A stretch of DNA of 11,758 nucleotides from an uncultured Bacillota bacterium (GTDB taxonomy: Bacteria > Bacillota > Dehalobacteriia > UBA4068): assembly GCA_934271085.1 (NCBI GenBank), contig CAKQQU010000047.1, forward strand, positions 1 to 11,758, given 5' to 3'. The notes beneath the pieces were generated by a model. It was given only the letters and a program-made list of their open reading frames with translations, was not told the origin of the DNA and did not search any database. The position numbers and the translations under genes are program-made. Shown piece by piece: positions 1-7,020 of the stretch. The first letter of the stretch is position 1. Each line of letters starts with the position of its first letter.

Positions 1-588
1 CCCGATGAGGACTATAGTGGTATCCACAGTTCGGGCAGGCCGCTTTGTCAGCACATAAACCCGGCAGGCTCTGTCGGGACTGGAACAGTCATGGCATTTG
101 CCGTCTGCTGTGCAGGGGGCTTTTGTCCCCATGCGCCGGCAATTTTTAGGGCCGGCAATTTCCGCCCTGGCAAAAGCCTCTTCCTGGTTTTTAACCAGTT
201 TATTTATACCTGCCACGATAAAAAGCTTATGTGGGCCGTAAATGGTGGAGGCTGTACGGTTACCCATTCCGTCAACATTAAAATAATGGCCCTCCTCGGT
301 AACAGCATTGGCAGAACAGAAATAGGCGTCCGCATCCAGCGAGCGAATAAAAGCAGCACGGCGCTGGTCTGCCGGGACATTCCAAAAATCCAGGAGCTCC
401 ACGCCCATGTTTTCAAGTCTTTCGGCCAGACCTATCTCTTTAATGGTTTCCGATCCGCCGAAGGCTGCCAGTTGTCCGGGGCTAAGCTGCTGCGCCAGCC
501 ATTGCGCCGCCGTATCCTTGTCGGGGAAATACTTTGCGCCAAACCCGTTTTTTTGAAAATTTTCCAGAGTTTTTTCCAGACATACCAT
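1..588 (-). CDS. LUD-domain protein (LutC/YkgG-type, DUF162), 3' end cut by window edge
   Basis: The reading frame is open from ATG at 588 to the window edge (196 codons seen), so nearly all of a family member of about 200-210 residues is present. Visible motifs are GGSET (residues 44-48), the core SANAVTEEG...N.DG.GNR (92-111), GPHKLFIVAG (118-127), and a Cys-rich stretch with C159, C165, C168 and C175 in the pattern CxxxxxCxxCxxxxxxC, typical of the short single-domain LUD proteins. Family knowledge: LUD proteins include LutC/LutB of lactate oxidation, but many short members have no proven reaction, so a lactate role is not established here. No lutA or lutB homologue is visible. A GGGAGG ribosome binding site precedes the ATG, 15 nt after the stop of the upstream membrane protein gene, so it is probably the third gene of the macroglobulin-like operon. 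The product is probably cytoplasmic because no signal peptide is seen. Confidence 0.9.
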   Translation of the reverse strand, partial: MVCLEKTLENFQKNGFGAKYFPDKDTAAQWLAQQLSPGQLAAFGGSETIKEIGLAERLENMGVELLDFWNVPADQRRAAFIRSLDADAYFCSANAVTEEGHYFNVDGMGNRTASTIYGPHKLFIVAGINKLVKNQEEAFARAEIAGPKNCRRMGTKAPCTADGKCHDCSSPDRACRVYVLTKRPARTVDTTIVLIG

Positions 589-603
589 TGCCGGGGCCTC
601 CCT

Positions 604-1101
604 TTATATTATTTTGCGGCAGTGCCAAAGAGTATTTACAGCGTAGCCTATAAGAAAAACAAAAGCGCACAGAGCGGCCACTTCCAATGTTGCCAATCTC
701 CCGAAGCCGATTATCGCTCCCAAATACCAGATAGACGCTGCCCCCAAAAAGGCGGCGATACTTTTTATCTGCCAATGGGAGTATGCTGCAGCGGTATTGC
801 TTTTCTGGCCGTTAAGCCTTTCCTTTACATTGCGCCGCAGGGCTATTTCCAGAAAATAGCCGCTGCCGGACCATAATACGGTAAAGTATACTGCAGGCAG
901 ATACAGCCAGATCATTTTAGTGATTTGAGAACGCAGCAATATGCATACGGCTATCATTGCCGGCATGAAGAAAAGATAAAAAGTAAGCAGCGCCGCTTTG
1001 CCAAAGGCATGGGCCTTATACAGACGCAAAATATTGCGTATCAGAAAAAAGGTGCCCAATGCCACTGCCGCAGCAGCAAATACTATAACCATTTGTACCA
1101 T
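604..1101 (-). CDS. Integral membrane protein of unknown function (165 aa, about five helices)
   Basis: I do not recognise a family. Hydrophobic segments lie at about residues 4-20, 36-55, 63-80, 115-133 and 138-158, joined by short basic loops (RLYKAHAFGK near 26-35 and RRNVKERLNGQK at 89-100). This predicts a small polytopic inner membrane protein without a cleaved signal. No catalytic motif or Cys/His cluster stands out. The start is supported by a GGAGG motif 9 nt upstream, placed across the stop of the preceding gene. The gap to that gene is 15 nt and the next gene follows after a similar gap, so it is almost certainly co-transcribed with the macroglobulin-like gene upstream and the LUD gene downstream. 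A role linked to the anchored macroglobulin-like protein is possible from position only. Confidence 0.8.
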   Translation of the reverse strand: MVQMVIVFAAAAVALGTFFLIRNILRLYKAHAFGKAALLTFYLFFMPAMIAVCILLRSQITKMIWLYLPAVYFTVLWSGSGYFLEIALRRNVKERLNGQKSNTAAAYSHWQIKSIAAFLGAASIWYLGAIIGFGRLATLEVAALCAFVFLIGYAVNTLWHCRKII

Positions 1102-1116
1102 AGCAGACCACCTCCG

Positions 1117-4100
1117 CTATTCTTCTGTACCGACAGTCAGTAACCATACATCGCCGCTGATATCGCTGAAAGATATATCGCATTCTGCGGATGGGATAAG
1201 ATAATCATTTATACCATACATTTCCACCTGCTTGTTTTCTGTACCACAGGTATAGCTGAAGCTGGTTTTATCCTGCAAAAGCTGGGGGAGGAGCAGGCGA
1301 GCTATCAAGACTTTATCCAATTCGTAGCCGGAGGAAAGCAGCGGGGAAGCCAATATCTGCCCGGCATTAAGCATATGGTCATTATCGCAATCATGGCGGG
1401 TAAGAGCGCAGAGTATTCCTGCCAATGCTGTTTCGTCAGCAGAAAGCTCCCTGTTTTCCGCCGACCATTGGTCAAATGCCTTGGTAGCTCTCAGCCTGTT
1501 TCCGCAGGCATAATCTGCCCAAAGCAGCCATAAATATTCCAAATCGCTAAGATCGGCGGATTGCAGCATGATATTTACATCGTTAAGAACAGGTTCGCCA
1601 TAAATAGCACTGCCGGTCAGGGCCATTATCTTGCCGAGCCTGGACTGGCGGCTGGTCAGACAACTGTCAAAATAGGATATCAGCGCCGCATAATCAATAT
1701 TGGAAGGCGCGGTGGCAATGGCTTTTAATCCCAAGGACAGGTCGGATGTTCCGTCATTGCCGATGCCGCCGTCTGTTTGCTGATAGGCTGCCAGATCTAT
1801 GGGAGCCCCGGCGATAACAGCCATTTGTTCACCGCCGTAATCCAGCAGCAGCTGCCGTCCGTGGCTGTAGGCAAAAGCCTGGGCGGCAGTTATATTATCG
1901 CCACTGTTTTCCAGAACAGTATTTATCAGTACGCTTATTACCTGAAGCCTGTCCTGGGAGCCAAATATGCTGATTATTTTGTTTGCCGGAATAACAGTAT
2001 CATTGGTCAGTTTTTGAAGGGATACTGACATAACCGTCTGTCCGGCTTCTTCCGCCGGAATTTGCTGCTCATCTTCAGTAACGGTGCTGCCATAGCCTTC
2101 TCCGTATTTTACTGTCAGGCTGCCGCTGCGCATATCTGCACCGTCAATAGCCTGTATAACGAGCCAGCAGGTGCCGCTGAAAGAAGGCAGTTGATAATCA
2201 CATGAGGCCTGCCCCTTTTCATCGGTTCTCAATACAGTGAACATAAGTGAATTACGGAAAGCACTGTTTGTTTGAGCGTTTTCTCCGGCATAGTAGGGGG
2301 GAGCGTCCTCAAAGATAGCGGAGAAGGTATTTACATCAGGTTTATCTTCAGCCAGCAGCATGCTGACAGCAAGAGAGGACTGGGCCGGCAAACCGCTGGC
2401 ATCAGTTACCGTAATATTAAGAGTTCCGCTGTCGCCGGAAATATCGTCTTTCAGGCGGCTGTTGCTGCTGGCAGTCACTTCCAGCCTGTATTCTTCACAG
2501 TCCCGCTGGATCAGCTGAGGATCGGTGGCAGTATAATGCCCCCGGCTATAGCATATGCAGGTCAAATAATTATTCAGGTGATTTTCCGGGGAAAAGGAAG
2601 CCAGATAATCCCTTTCTGTACTGGTATTGTATTTGCCAATTCCGCAGTCTGATTCAAGGAACAGATAATCTTCTGCGGGTATATCGCACTGAGCAAGGTA
2701 ACCGCTGCCAATAGTATAACTGCTGCTGTCCAGTCTTAGTTGACGGCTGGCGGCAGGGGAATTTGTAAGAGGAGCTGTGGTAAAATTATCTGCGCCCACA
2801 GAAAAGCTTTGCTCAATCAGAATTTGACCGCTTTGACTGATCTGCAGGGTATATTCGCCATCCATAAGATCAGGCAAACTTATACTGCCGGAAAAGACAT
2901 TGTTTTTTAAAGGTGCAAAATCCTTATATACCTCTTTTTCAAGGCTGGCTGATATGATATATACGGATACTCTTTCATATGCCAGCTCAGAACCGTCTTT
3001 GGGCTTAACTATACCCCAAAAATTGACAGTTCCGTCAGACTCATAGGAGCTGTTGTCCAGATAAAGATAGCGGTAGTTGTCATAAGACTCTGTGTCGCAG
3101 GCTGTTCCTGCTTTAACAGGGATGATAAGGGGATCCTCAATATCCGGAGAATCGATATAGTATATACCTTCTTCGGCAGCCGGAAAAACAGTGACACCAT
3201 TTTCATCGGTTATTGCTGTCTGCTGGTCGTTTGCATCGCTGATAATGGCAGAAGAAATTGGCTGGTCGTCTGTGGTGTCATGCAGCCACATCAGCGTATT
3301 TTTCCCGTCATTGGTGGTCCAGGCGCTTATAGCGGAAACACAAAAGAACGTATCACAGCTATAGCCGTCTTTGCTGCAGCGCAGAAGATAATAACCTGCG
3401 CCTGGCTTTTCGGGAAGGGTAATGATACCGTTTTCAGCAACCAGGCTAAATGTTTTAACAAGAGAAGCACCGCTGGTACTGTTCACAGCAGAGTAAAGGC
3501 AGCGCTGACTCCATGAAGGGTTATTATTCAAAGCGCTGTTAAGGCTGGCGGCATAGCTTTGGGCATCGGTAAAGTGGTAAAGGTCTGCCTCAAAAACTGC
3601 GGTATCCTCCTGGGCCGTATTTTCGAGTATAAATTGGGGGTATTCATTGGCCAGATATGAATCATTGCCGGTCAGCCGCCAACTTGGCCAGTTTTTACCG
3701 GTAGTTTCAAAAGCCAGCTCCATGCCGCTGGCCAAAGTAAGATCGCTGTCGCTTAAGGGAAGGCCTTCTTTGACGCTGATACGGTATACGGTGTGTTCAG
3801 CCAGGGGTATTGCCGGCTGAAAGTACAGGCAACGGCCATTCTGCTGCCAGCTGCCCGTGATTTCCGGCGAGATACTGATATAGTCGTTTATCTGCTCCAG
3901 ATCCACATTTGTCATCTGATTAAGCTTAAGCTCTATAGCACTGTATAAAGATACATCGGTAGCTCTGTCCGCCGGTTCAGTGTCTACTATATTAAGCTGG
4001 TTTTTGGTTTGAATGGCCCAGGTCAGTTTTTTATTCTCCGTAGTGATGGTAAATTTATAAACCTGACCCTCTGCCAATGGTTCTACCGGTACGATCAATA

Positions 4101-4380
4101 CTTCGTTCTTGCTGTTTCCCTGATGGACGCCTAATGATATTTCCGGCTCAACCGTCAAATATTTGCGGACAGAGGCAGAGCTTACATCAGTATCAAACAG
4201 CATTTTAAAAGTTGTGTTGATATCAACTCCGGCCTGATCTGCTATAGTGGCGCTGAAATCGGCATTTGCAACAGTATCATAAGGTATTTCTTTTACCCAG
4301 TTTGCCACTACAAAAATACCTGTTCCCAGAATGAGTGCTGCTATCAATGCCCATATAATATAGAAACGCTTTTTTTTCAT
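1117..4380 (-). CDS. Membrane-anchored alpha-2-macroglobulin-like protein with Ig-like domains, thioester site apparently lost
   Basis: This 1087-residue protein starts with a basic N-terminus and one hydrophobic anchor (about 8-27). No lipobox Cys follows, so the rest should face outside as a type II anchored protein. Domains read as: an Ig-like/Big_5 type module (about 133-227, starting TEPADRATDVSLYSAIELKL), macroglobulin-type beta modules (for example 358-410 with TDENGVTVF, 438-525, 643-680), an A2M core segment (708-760, with RTDEKGQASCDYQLPSFSGT), then a helical region like the thioester domain (about 805-1040, with YQQTDGGIGNDG at 866-877). Family knowledge: A2M proteins trap proteases through a Cys-Gln thioester in a CxEQ motif. 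At the expected place I read TAAQ (831-834), so the Cys and Glu are missing. Bacterial members are usually longer (about 1500-1900 residues) and the C-terminal receptor-like domain here is very short. A GAGAGG ribosome binding site lies 5 nt before the ATG. It is the first gene of a three-gene operon. The exact role is unknown; surface protection or protein binding is inference. Confidence 0.8.
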   Translation of the reverse strand: MKKKRFYIIWALIAALILGTGIFVVANWVKEIPYDTVANADFSATIADQAGVDINTTFKMLFDTDVSSASVRKYLTVEPEISLGVHQGNSKNEVLIVPVEPLAEGQVYKFTITTENKKLTWAIQTKNQLNIVDTEPADRATDVSLYSAIELKLNQMTNVDLEQINDYISISPEITGSWQQNGRCLYFQPAIPLAEHTVYRISVKEGLPLSDSDLTLASGMELAFETTGKNWPSWRLTGNDSYLANEYPQFILENTAQEDTAVFEADLYHFTDAQSYAASLNSALNNNPSWSQRCLYSAVNSTSGASLVKTFSLVAENGIITLPEKPGAGYYLLRCSKDGYSCDTFFCVSAISAWTTNDGKNTLMWLHDTTDDQPISSAIISDANDQQTAITDENGVTVFPAAEEGIYYIDSPDIEDPLIIPVKAGTACDTESYDNYRYLYLDNSSYESDGTVNFWGIVKPKDGSELAYERVSVYIISASLEKEVYKDFAPLKNNVFSGSISLPDLMDGEYTLQISQSGQILIEQSFSVGADNFTTAPLTNSPAASRQLRLDSSSYTIGSGYLAQCDIPAEDYLFLESDCGIGKYNTSTERDYLASFSPENHLNNYLTCICYSRGHYTATDPQLIQRDCEEYRLEVTASSNSRLKDDISGDSGTLNITVTDASGLPAQSSLAVSMLLAEDKPDVNTFSAIFEDAPPYYAGENAQTNSAFRNSLMFTVLRTDEKGQASCDYQLPSFSGTCWLVIQAIDGADMRSGSLTVKYGEGYGSTVTEDEQQIPAEEAGQTVMSVSLQKLTNDTVIPANKIISIFGSQDRLQVISVLINTVLENSGDNITAAQAFAYSHGRQLLLDYGGEQMAVIAGAPIDLAAYQQTDGGIGNDGTSDLSLGLKAIATAPSNIDYAALISYFDSCLTSRQSRLGKIMALTGSAIYGEPVLNDVNIMLQSADLSDLEYLWLLWADYACGNRLRATKAFDQWSAENRELSADETALAGILCALTRHDCDNDHMLNAGQILASPLLSSGYELDKVLIARLLLPQLLQDKTSFSYTCGTENKQVEMYGINDYLIPSAECDISFSDISGDVWLLTVGTEE

Positions 4381-4392
4381 ATGATCCTCTCA
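4378..4392 (-). promoter_or_regulatory. Ribosome binding site and start of the macroglobulin-like gene
   Basis: On the minus strand GAGAGG lies 5 nt before the ATG at 4380. The next codons are lysine-rich and lead straight into a hydrophobic anchor, which fits this start. Confidence 0.6.
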
Positions 4393-4479
4393 AATATATC
4401 GGATGGCTTTGTCAAAATAATCGTCTGTAGTCGAGAATGATAAAGATACAAGCAGGACAAGGCCAAAAATACCGATTAA

Positions 4480-4494
4480 ATATAATGATTATTA
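4480..4494. promoter_or_regulatory. Possible Fur/PerR-family operator in the leader of the macroglobulin-like operon
   Basis: The 15-mer ATATAATGATTATTA matches 12 of 14 defined positions of the PerR box consensus TTATAATnATTATAA as I recall it. It lies about 16-30 nt downstream of the expected transcription start of the minus-strand promoter at 4517-4545, a position where a bound repressor could block transcription. The region is very A+T-rich, so a chance match is a real possibility. Confidence 0.25.
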
Positions 4495-4516
4495 CCATAA
4501 TTATTATATTTTTTTT

Positions 4517-4545
4517 ATTATACCACTTTAACTCTATTGTTACAA
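4517..4545 (-). promoter_or_regulatory. Sigma-A-type promoter for the macroglobulin-like operon
   Basis: On the minus strand, TTGTAA (-35, 4540-4545) and a perfect TATAAT (-10, 4517-4522) are separated by exactly 17 bp. The expected start near 4510 gives a leader of about 130 nt before the ATG at 4380. I see no strong hairpin or known riboswitch in that leader. Confidence 0.7.
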
Positions 4546-4567
4546 TAATAGCCTGAATACGGCTTTA

Positions 4568-4596
4568 TTGCTAAAATTGGTTTATAGGGATATAAT
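4568..4596 (+). promoter_or_regulatory. Sigma-A-type promoter for the DUF896 gene
   Basis: TTGCTA (-35, 4568-4573) and a perfect TATAAT (-10, 4591-4596) are 17 bp apart. The expected start near 4603 leaves a leader of about 27 nt holding a GGGGAGA ribosome binding site. Its -35 box lies only 22 bp from that of the divergent promoter at 4517-4545. Confidence 0.65.
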
Positions 4597-4629
4597 ATAC
4601 AAAAAAGTTTTTTGGGGAGATCATATTTT

Positions 4630-4851
4630 ATGGAAAAGGAAAAAATTGAACGTATTAATGAGTTGGCCAGAAAAAGCAAAGAAGAGCCTCTTACCCAGGA
4701 AGAAGCTGCAGAGCAGCATGCTCTGCGGGAAGAGTACCTGGCAGCGGTAAGGGCAAACCTTCGCGCTCAGTTGGAAAATGTATATATAGTAGAGGAAGAT
4801 GGTTCCAAGGAAAAGCTTCCCAGAAAATCAACTGACACTCCAGCCAATTAA
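4630..4851 (+). CDS. DUF896 (YnzC-type) small cytoplasmic protein
   Basis: This 73-residue, highly charged protein has the DUF896 signature: an N-terminal helix pair MEKEKIERINELARKSKEE and LTQEEAAEQHALREEYL, then RANLRAQLENVYIVEEDG. Family members in Bacillota are about 65-80 residues, form a short helical hairpin, and have no settled function. B. subtilis YnzC is the known relative, encoded in an SOS-linked operon with yneA. I prefer ATG at 4630 over an upstream in-frame TTG at 4612, because GGGGAGA (4614-4620) lies at a good distance from the ATG and overlaps the TTG. Its own promoter is at 4568-4596. The last 24 bp overlap the 3' end of the convergent bioY gene, and no terminator is visible between them. 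No yneA or lexA relative is seen in the window. Confidence 0.9.
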   Translation: MEKEKIERINELARKSKEEPLTQEEAAEQHALREEYLAAVRANLRAQLENVYIVEEDGSKEKLPRKSTDTPAN

Positions 4852-5385
4852 GGGTTTGAGCTTTTTGGCAAGAAAAGCTGCCAGCCAGCACAGGAGGATA
4901 TCTTTGGGCAGGGGCATGATAACGCAGGAAAGCAGCAGTGGCCAGAATCCTATAGCCTGCTGCAGGTAAAAGCGGTATATCAGCCAGCAGTAGGCAGTAC
5001 CGCCGCAATAAACGATAAGCATCCCCGCAAGGGCTGCGGTCAGCAGCCGCCGGATATTAGTACCGGCAGAGGCTGACAAATACCCGGTCACAAAGGTGCC
5101 GGCAGCGAAACTCAGCAGATAGCCAAAGGTGGGTTTGACGATATATCCCAGTCCGCCGCCTCCGCTGAATACAGGCAATCCTGCCAGTCCCAGCCCCAGA
5201 TAAGCCAGAATGCTCAGGGCGCCCAGCTTGCCTCCCAGCAGCATACCGGCCAATACTGTCATAAAGTATTGCAGGGTAAAAGGTATGAGCGGCAGGGGTA
5301 TACGAATAAAGGCGCCAATGGTTATAAGCGCAGTGAACATTGCGCAAAGAAGCATTTTTTCGGTTCTTGTTTTGTTTTCCGGCAT
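4828..5385 (-). CDS. bioY: BioY, substrate-binding membrane component of an ECF-type biotin transporter
   Basis: BioY is the S component that captures biotin in the membrane. It works alone or with an ECF energising module (BioM/BioN or EcfA/EcfT), none of which is in this window. The family motifs are clear (numbering from the upstream ATG at 5391): IPFTLQ (36-41), GLPVFSGGGGLGY followed by KPTFGYL (71-92), and a C-terminal PKD (162-164), set in about six hydrophobic helices. Length is typical (about 185 residues). Two in-frame ATGs exist, at 5391 and 5385. I choose 5385 because the GGGAG motif (5395-5399) is 9 nt from it but only 3 nt from the first. The promoter overlaps a BirA-like operator (5437-5465), so expression is expected to fall when biotin is plentiful. 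The 3' end overlaps the convergent DUF896 gene by 24 bp. Confidence 0.93.
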   Translation of the reverse strand: MPENKTRTEKMLLCAMFTALITIGAFIRIPLPLIPFTLQYFMTVLAGMLLGGKLGALSILAYLGLGLAGLPVFSGGGGLGYIVKPTFGYLLSFAAGTFVTGYLSASAGTNIRRLLTAALAGMLIVYCGGTAYCWLIYRFYLQQAIGFWPLLLSCVIMPLPKDILLCWLAAFLAKKLKPLIGWSVS

Positions 5386-5413
5386 ATACATGTACTCCCA
5401 TGTTTTTTTTGCC

Positions 5414-5442
5414 AGTATAACATAAACTTTTTATATAGTAAA
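5414..5442 (-). promoter_or_regulatory. bioY promoter
   Basis: On the minus strand, TTTACT (-35, 5437-5442) and TATACT (-10, 5414-5419) are 17 bp apart. The expected start near 5407 leaves a leader of about 22 nt, long enough only for the GGGAG ribosome binding site. The -35 box is part of one operator half-site. Confidence 0.6.
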
Positions 5443-5465
5443 CCATTTTATTTATTTGGTTTACT
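5437..5465. promoter_or_regulatory. Probable BirA (biotin repressor) operator of bioY
   Basis: A perfect inverted repeat, AGTAAACC (5437-5444) and GGTTTACT (5458-5465), is separated by a 13-bp A+T-only spacer. The half-site GTAAACC equals that of the E. coli bio operator (TTGTAAACC...GGTTTACAA). The spacer is shorter than the 16 bp I count in the E. coli site. It overlaps the bioY -35 box, as a repressor site would. The fit to a biotin transporter gene makes BirA the natural candidate; direct proof is absent. Confidence 0.7.
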
Positions 5466-5579
5466 GTATTTTTGTTTTCTCATACTGCTTTTGCCTATGC
5501 TGATTTAGCGTCCGGTAAAAACAGGCATAGAAAAATATTCAGCAGGTTTTCCCTAACCATTGCCGGAATAAAGCGCAAA

Positions 5580-5611
5580 AAGCCCCTGCAGAATAATTTC
5601 TGCAGGGGCTT
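5580..5611 (-). terminator. Rho-independent terminator of the signal peptidase gene
   Basis: A perfect 14-bp stem (5580-5593 with 5598-5611) encloses a TAAT loop. On the minus strand it is followed by TTTTTGCGCTTTATT. It lies 37 bp after the stop of the signal peptidase gene and insulates it from bioY. Confidence 0.9.
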
Positions 5612-5648
5612 GCTGTTTGGCAGGCCGGATGATTAAAGGTATAGGCAG

Positions 5649-6869
5649 CTATTCAAGGGTACCAAAGGTTTTAAAGGGGTATAATCTTAGAACGGATTTA
5701 CCATGAATATGGTCTCTGCTGATAACTCCCACCTCAGCGCTTCTGCTATCGCGGCTGACTTCCCGATTATCGCCCATAACGAAGTAAAACCCTTCCGGTA
5801 TTATCATATGGATATCTCCGTCGGTATAAAGGCCGTCGACATATTCTTCATTCAGCAGTTGTCCGTTGATATATATCAGGCCCCGGTCTATTTTTATTTC
5901 CTCATTGGGCAGGCCTATGACCCTTTTGACATAATCTTCTCCCACAGAATCCGGCGCGTCAAAAACGATTATATCGCCTCTTTCCGGTTGTGAGAACAGA
6001 TAACTTATTTTTGAGGTGAAAAGAATATCCCCGTCGTTAAGGGTGTCATACATGGAAAGCCCTTCCACCTTTGTAATATCAAACACATATGTTCTGATAA
6101 CAAAGGCCAGTAAAATAGCGATTATTACTATTTTGGTATATGACCAGACAGTAGCCAGTACCGGATGCTTTTCGCTGCTGGCTTTTTCTTCTTCCCCGGT
6201 TGCAGCTTCCGCTGATTCTTCCCCGGGGATTTCTGCCCCCAAATAACACGCCGTACCCTGTAGCTGACCCATAAAAGTTTCTTTTTGTATTTCCAGTTCT
6301 TTTATGCGATATCTGCTTGTTTCCAGGGCAGAGGAGAGATAGTCTGCATTGGAAAGGTTTTCCGGCAACAATTTTTGCAGGTTTTGCAGTTGCTGCTTTT
6401 TTTCGTAAAGCTGTTTCAGTAAAGACAGCAATCCCTTGGCTTTTGCTTTATCCAAAGGCTGTTGTTCTTCCGGAATTATTTGCAGCCGTAGTTTTTCGGC
6501 TTCCTGAGATATATGGCGCAGCTCATCATTTAGCTCTTCGATGCGCTTTTCCTGCCTGCTGTGCATATCCTTTATCATGCTAAGTGCTTCGGTCAGGAAA
6601 GAGCATTCGCTTTCATAGGCGGCCAGGGTAGCATCAAATGCCTTTTCCAGGCAGCAGCCGTTTTTGATTATCCCGGATGCACAGTGCTGATTATCTTCAT
6701 TAAGCAGCGGTAATATGCCGGTTATTATCTGATCCCAGCAGGCATAGCTTTCCTTGATATGCTCGTCTGCGGCCAAGGCCTGTTTGTGCCCTGTATTTGC
6801 CAGTTCCAGAAAATGATCCAGTGCAGGGGCATTAAATGGCAGTTGATATATAGGTTTATTATTATCCAT
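5649..6869 (-). CDS. lepB: Signal peptidase I with a long N-terminal coiled-coil extension
   Basis: The C-terminal half (about 236-406) is a complete type I signal peptidase, which cuts signal peptides from exported proteins on the outer face of the membrane. It has one membrane helix (about 241-260), the GLSMYDTL box with the catalytic Ser272, RGDIIVFDAP (297-306), DYVKRVIGLP with the catalytic Lys315, and GDNREVSRDSR (366-376). The N-terminal half (about 1-235) is unusual: Bacillota enzymes of this type are normally 170-200 residues with only a short cytoplasmic tail. Here it holds a helical, Cys-containing stretch (C44, C63, C72, C73, C89), a likely coiled coil rich in Glu/Lys/Gln/Leu (about 95-200), then an acidic linker (213-233) before the helix. 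By topology this part should be cytoplasmic. The ATG at 6869 is supported by AAGG at about 7 nt and a promoter at 6909-6917; the fusion is in one uninterrupted frame. The role of the extension is unknown. Confidence 0.92.
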   Translation of the reverse strand: MDNNKPIYQLPFNAPALDHFLELANTGHKQALAADEHIKESYACWDQIITGILPLLNEDNQHCASGIIKNGCCLEKAFDATLAAYESECSFLTEALSMIKDMHSRQEKRIEELNDELRHISQEAEKLRLQIIPEEQQPLDKAKAKGLLSLLKQLYEKKQQLQNLQKLLPENLSNADYLSSALETSRYRIKELEIQKETFMGQLQGTACYLGAEIPGEESAEAATGEEEKASSEKHPVLATVWSYTKIVIIAILLAFVIRTYVFDITKVEGLSMYDTLNDGDILFTSKISYLFSQPERGDIIVFDAPDSVGEDYVKRVIGLPNEEIKIDRGLIYINGQLLNEEYVDGLYTDGDIHMIIPEGFYFVMGDNREVSRDSRSAEVGVISRDHIHGKSVLRLYPFKTFGTLE

Positions 6870-6908
6870 ATCGGTACCTTAAGCTTGTTTTTATGAGGCT
6901 ATTTATAT

Positions 6909-6917
6909 ATTATACCA
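6909..6917 (-). promoter_or_regulatory. Extended -10 promoter for the signal peptidase gene
   Basis: On the minus strand TGG-TATAAT gives an extended -10 element (TATAAT at 6909-6914, TGG at 6915-6917), about 40 nt before the ATG. The best -35 candidate, TTATCA 16 bp further upstream, is weak. Confidence 0.5.
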
Positions 6918-7004
6918 CCAGTCCATGTAATGATAAAGAAAAATTTGCCATATTAAGCAGGGAAAATAGCCTGCTTCACCAAATAATACCTGTAGAAGTT
7001 TTCC

Positions 7005-7020
7005 GGAGGAAAATGTTTTG
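7005..7020 (+). promoter_or_regulatory. Ribosome binding site fixing the TTG start of rnhA
   Basis: GGAGGA (7005-7010) lies 7 nt before TTG at 7018. The only nearby ATG (7013) reads ATG TTT TGA and stops at once, so it cannot be the start. Confidence 0.75.

Noticed and set aside
91..876. A 261-codon plus-strand open frame
   Set aside because: It lies antisense to the LUD gene and the membrane protein gene, both of which have good ribosome binding sites and protein-like composition.
1825..1836. GGEQ at residues 849-852 of the macroglobulin-like protein as the thioester site
   Set aside because: It has no Cys and sits too close to the YQQTDGGIGNDG segment. The TAAQ at 831-834 is better spaced from that segment.
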